This document shows, piece after piece, positions 22,277-22,959 of a stretch of 22,959 bases of DNA. Source of the DNA: Candidatus Woesearchaeota archaeon (GTDB lineage: Archaea > Nanobdellota > Nanobdellia > Woesearchaeales > JABIAG01); contig JAHWHN010000016.1 in assembly GCA_019323235.1 (NCBI GenBank), forward strand, positions 1 to 22,959. The letters are read 5' to 3'. The stretch's first letter is position 1. Each line of letters begins with the position of its first letter. A program made the translations under genes and the position numbers. The notes beneath the pieces are model-generated. The model saw only the letters and a program-made list of their open reading frames with translations, ran no database searches and was not told the origin of the DNA.

Positions 22277-22959
22277 AACTAGATGATTATTTAGATAAGG
22301 CAGGAATACATGTTGAAGTCCCTTTCTTAAAATTATTATTATTTAGATTTGCGATTTTTCTTAATTTAGCAATGTCTGGTTATGTTATTTATAGAATATC
22401 TCAATTTGTAGAATATACTTTAACTTATGTCATTATTGTTATGACAATTCTCTGGACTTTAGCTTTCATTGGTTTAATGATAATTGTTTGGTTTTTATTT
22501 TTATTAATATTAGAATTTAAGATTTTAAAAAGAACTGAAGATATTGAAGATCATCTTCCTGAATATTTAATGGCCACTGCAACTAACATTAGAGCAGGAA
22601 TGGATCTTGAACAAGCAATGTGGTCATCTATTAAACCAAAATACGGTGTATTAAGTGATGAAATAGAAATTGTTGCTAAAAAAATAATGGGTGGTAAAGA
22701 TCTAAATACTGCATTAAAAGAATTAAAAAATAAATATAAATCCGATTTGTTAAAAAGATCTATTGATTTAATTATTGAAGGAAAAGAATCTGGAGGACAA
22801 ATTGCTCACTTATTAACAGACTTAGGAGAGAATGTTCAACAAATTCAAAATATTAGAAAAGAAGTTGCATCATCAGTTACTGCATATATTATATTCATTG
22901 GTTTCTCAACAATTTTAGCAGCTCCATTTTTATTTGGAATTTCTGAACAATTAATTACA
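22273..22959 (+). CDS. Second T2SSF pilus platform protein (partial, cut by window end)
   Basis: 229 codons visible with no stop before the right edge. M-K-L-D-D-Y-L-D-K-A-G-I-H starts a short cytoplasmic segment much like that of the preceding gene, followed by two membrane helices (about 18-41 and 52-84), a T2SSF domain with L-P-E-Y-L-M-A-T-A-T-N-I-R-A-G-M-D-L-E-Q-A motif (about 95-115) and L-I-I-E-G-K-E-S-G-G-Q-I (about 166-177), then the start of a third helix. A GGGAGG site lies 14 nt upstream. Tandem divergent T2SSF genes are a feature of Tad-like and archaeal pilus systems, where they may form a heteromeric platform. Confidence 0.88.
   Translation, partial: MKLDDYLDKAGIHVEVPFLKLLLFRFAIFLNLAMSGYVIYRISQFVEYTLTYVIIVMTILWTLAFIGLMIIVWFLFLLILEFKILKRTEDIEDHLPEYLMATATNIRAGMDLEQAMWSSIKPKYGVLSDEIEIVAKKIMGGKDLNTALKELKNKYKSDLLKRSIDLIIEGKESGGQIAHLLTDLGENVQQIQNIRKEVASSVTAYIIFIGFSTILAAPFLFGISEQLIT

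Noticed and set aside
1..22959. CRISPR array, rRNA or intact insertion sequence
   Set aside because: No regularly spaced repeats, rRNA-like stretches, transposase genes or paired terminal inverted repeats were seen.

Overview
The window is an AT-rich (roughly 30% G+C by eye), gene-dense archaeal segment. The archaeal character is clear from aIF5B-type initiation factor, archaeal uS2, RadA together with RadB, pilins with class III (K-G-Q-x-x-x-E) signal peptides, a GspE/TadA-like archaeal secretion ATPase, and TATA boxes sitting 25-28 nt upstream of start codons. The low G+C, compact proteins, thioredoxin-fold and glycosyltransferase envelope genes and overall gene style fit a DPANN archaeon of the Woesearchaeota/Pacearchaeota kind. 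That placement is inference from style, not a measured phylogeny.

Layout. (1) 1-3203, minus strand: aIF5B preceded by a GT-C membrane glycosyltransferase, plus the possible first codons of a further gene leaving the left edge. (2) 3302-9273, plus strand: one apparent seven-gene operon: Yip1-like membrane protein, membrane-anchored thioredoxin-fold protein (C-D-N-C), a DsbA-like protein whose catalytic cysteines align with serines, three family 2 glycosyltransferases, and RadB. It is divergent from the GT-C gene. (3) 9239-13583, minus strand: a small lipoprotein overlapping both neighbours, ribosomal protein uS2, a 535-aa single-pass surface protein with three four-cysteine repeats, RadA, and an 80-aa conserved small protein with its own terminator and an operator-like palindrome. 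(4) 13827-18768, plus strand: two tandem cysteine-containing major pilin candidates, a hairpin/T-tract terminator, then five minor pilin-like or tip-like proteins in a tightly overlapping operon. (5) 18820-22959, plus strand: winged-helix/coiled-coil protein, secretion ATPase, and two T2SSF (TadB/TadC-like) platform proteins, the second cut by the window end.

The main system is a complete-looking archaeal type IV pilus locus: major pilins, minor pilins, a large tip candidate, motor ATPase and two platform proteins. A prepilin peptidase (EppA/FlaK type) is not in the window. The major pilins carry paired cysteines and N-glycosylation sequons, and the upstream operon carries thiol-disulfide-fold proteins and glycosyltransferases. 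It is plausible, but only inferred, that these envelope genes mature the same surface proteins. The most interesting points are the cysteine-less DsbA-like protein, the stepwise loss of the class III signal residues along the pilin operon, the terminator that separates major from minor pilins, the palindrome over the predicted start site of the 80-aa gene, and a G+C-rich structured patch after radA.
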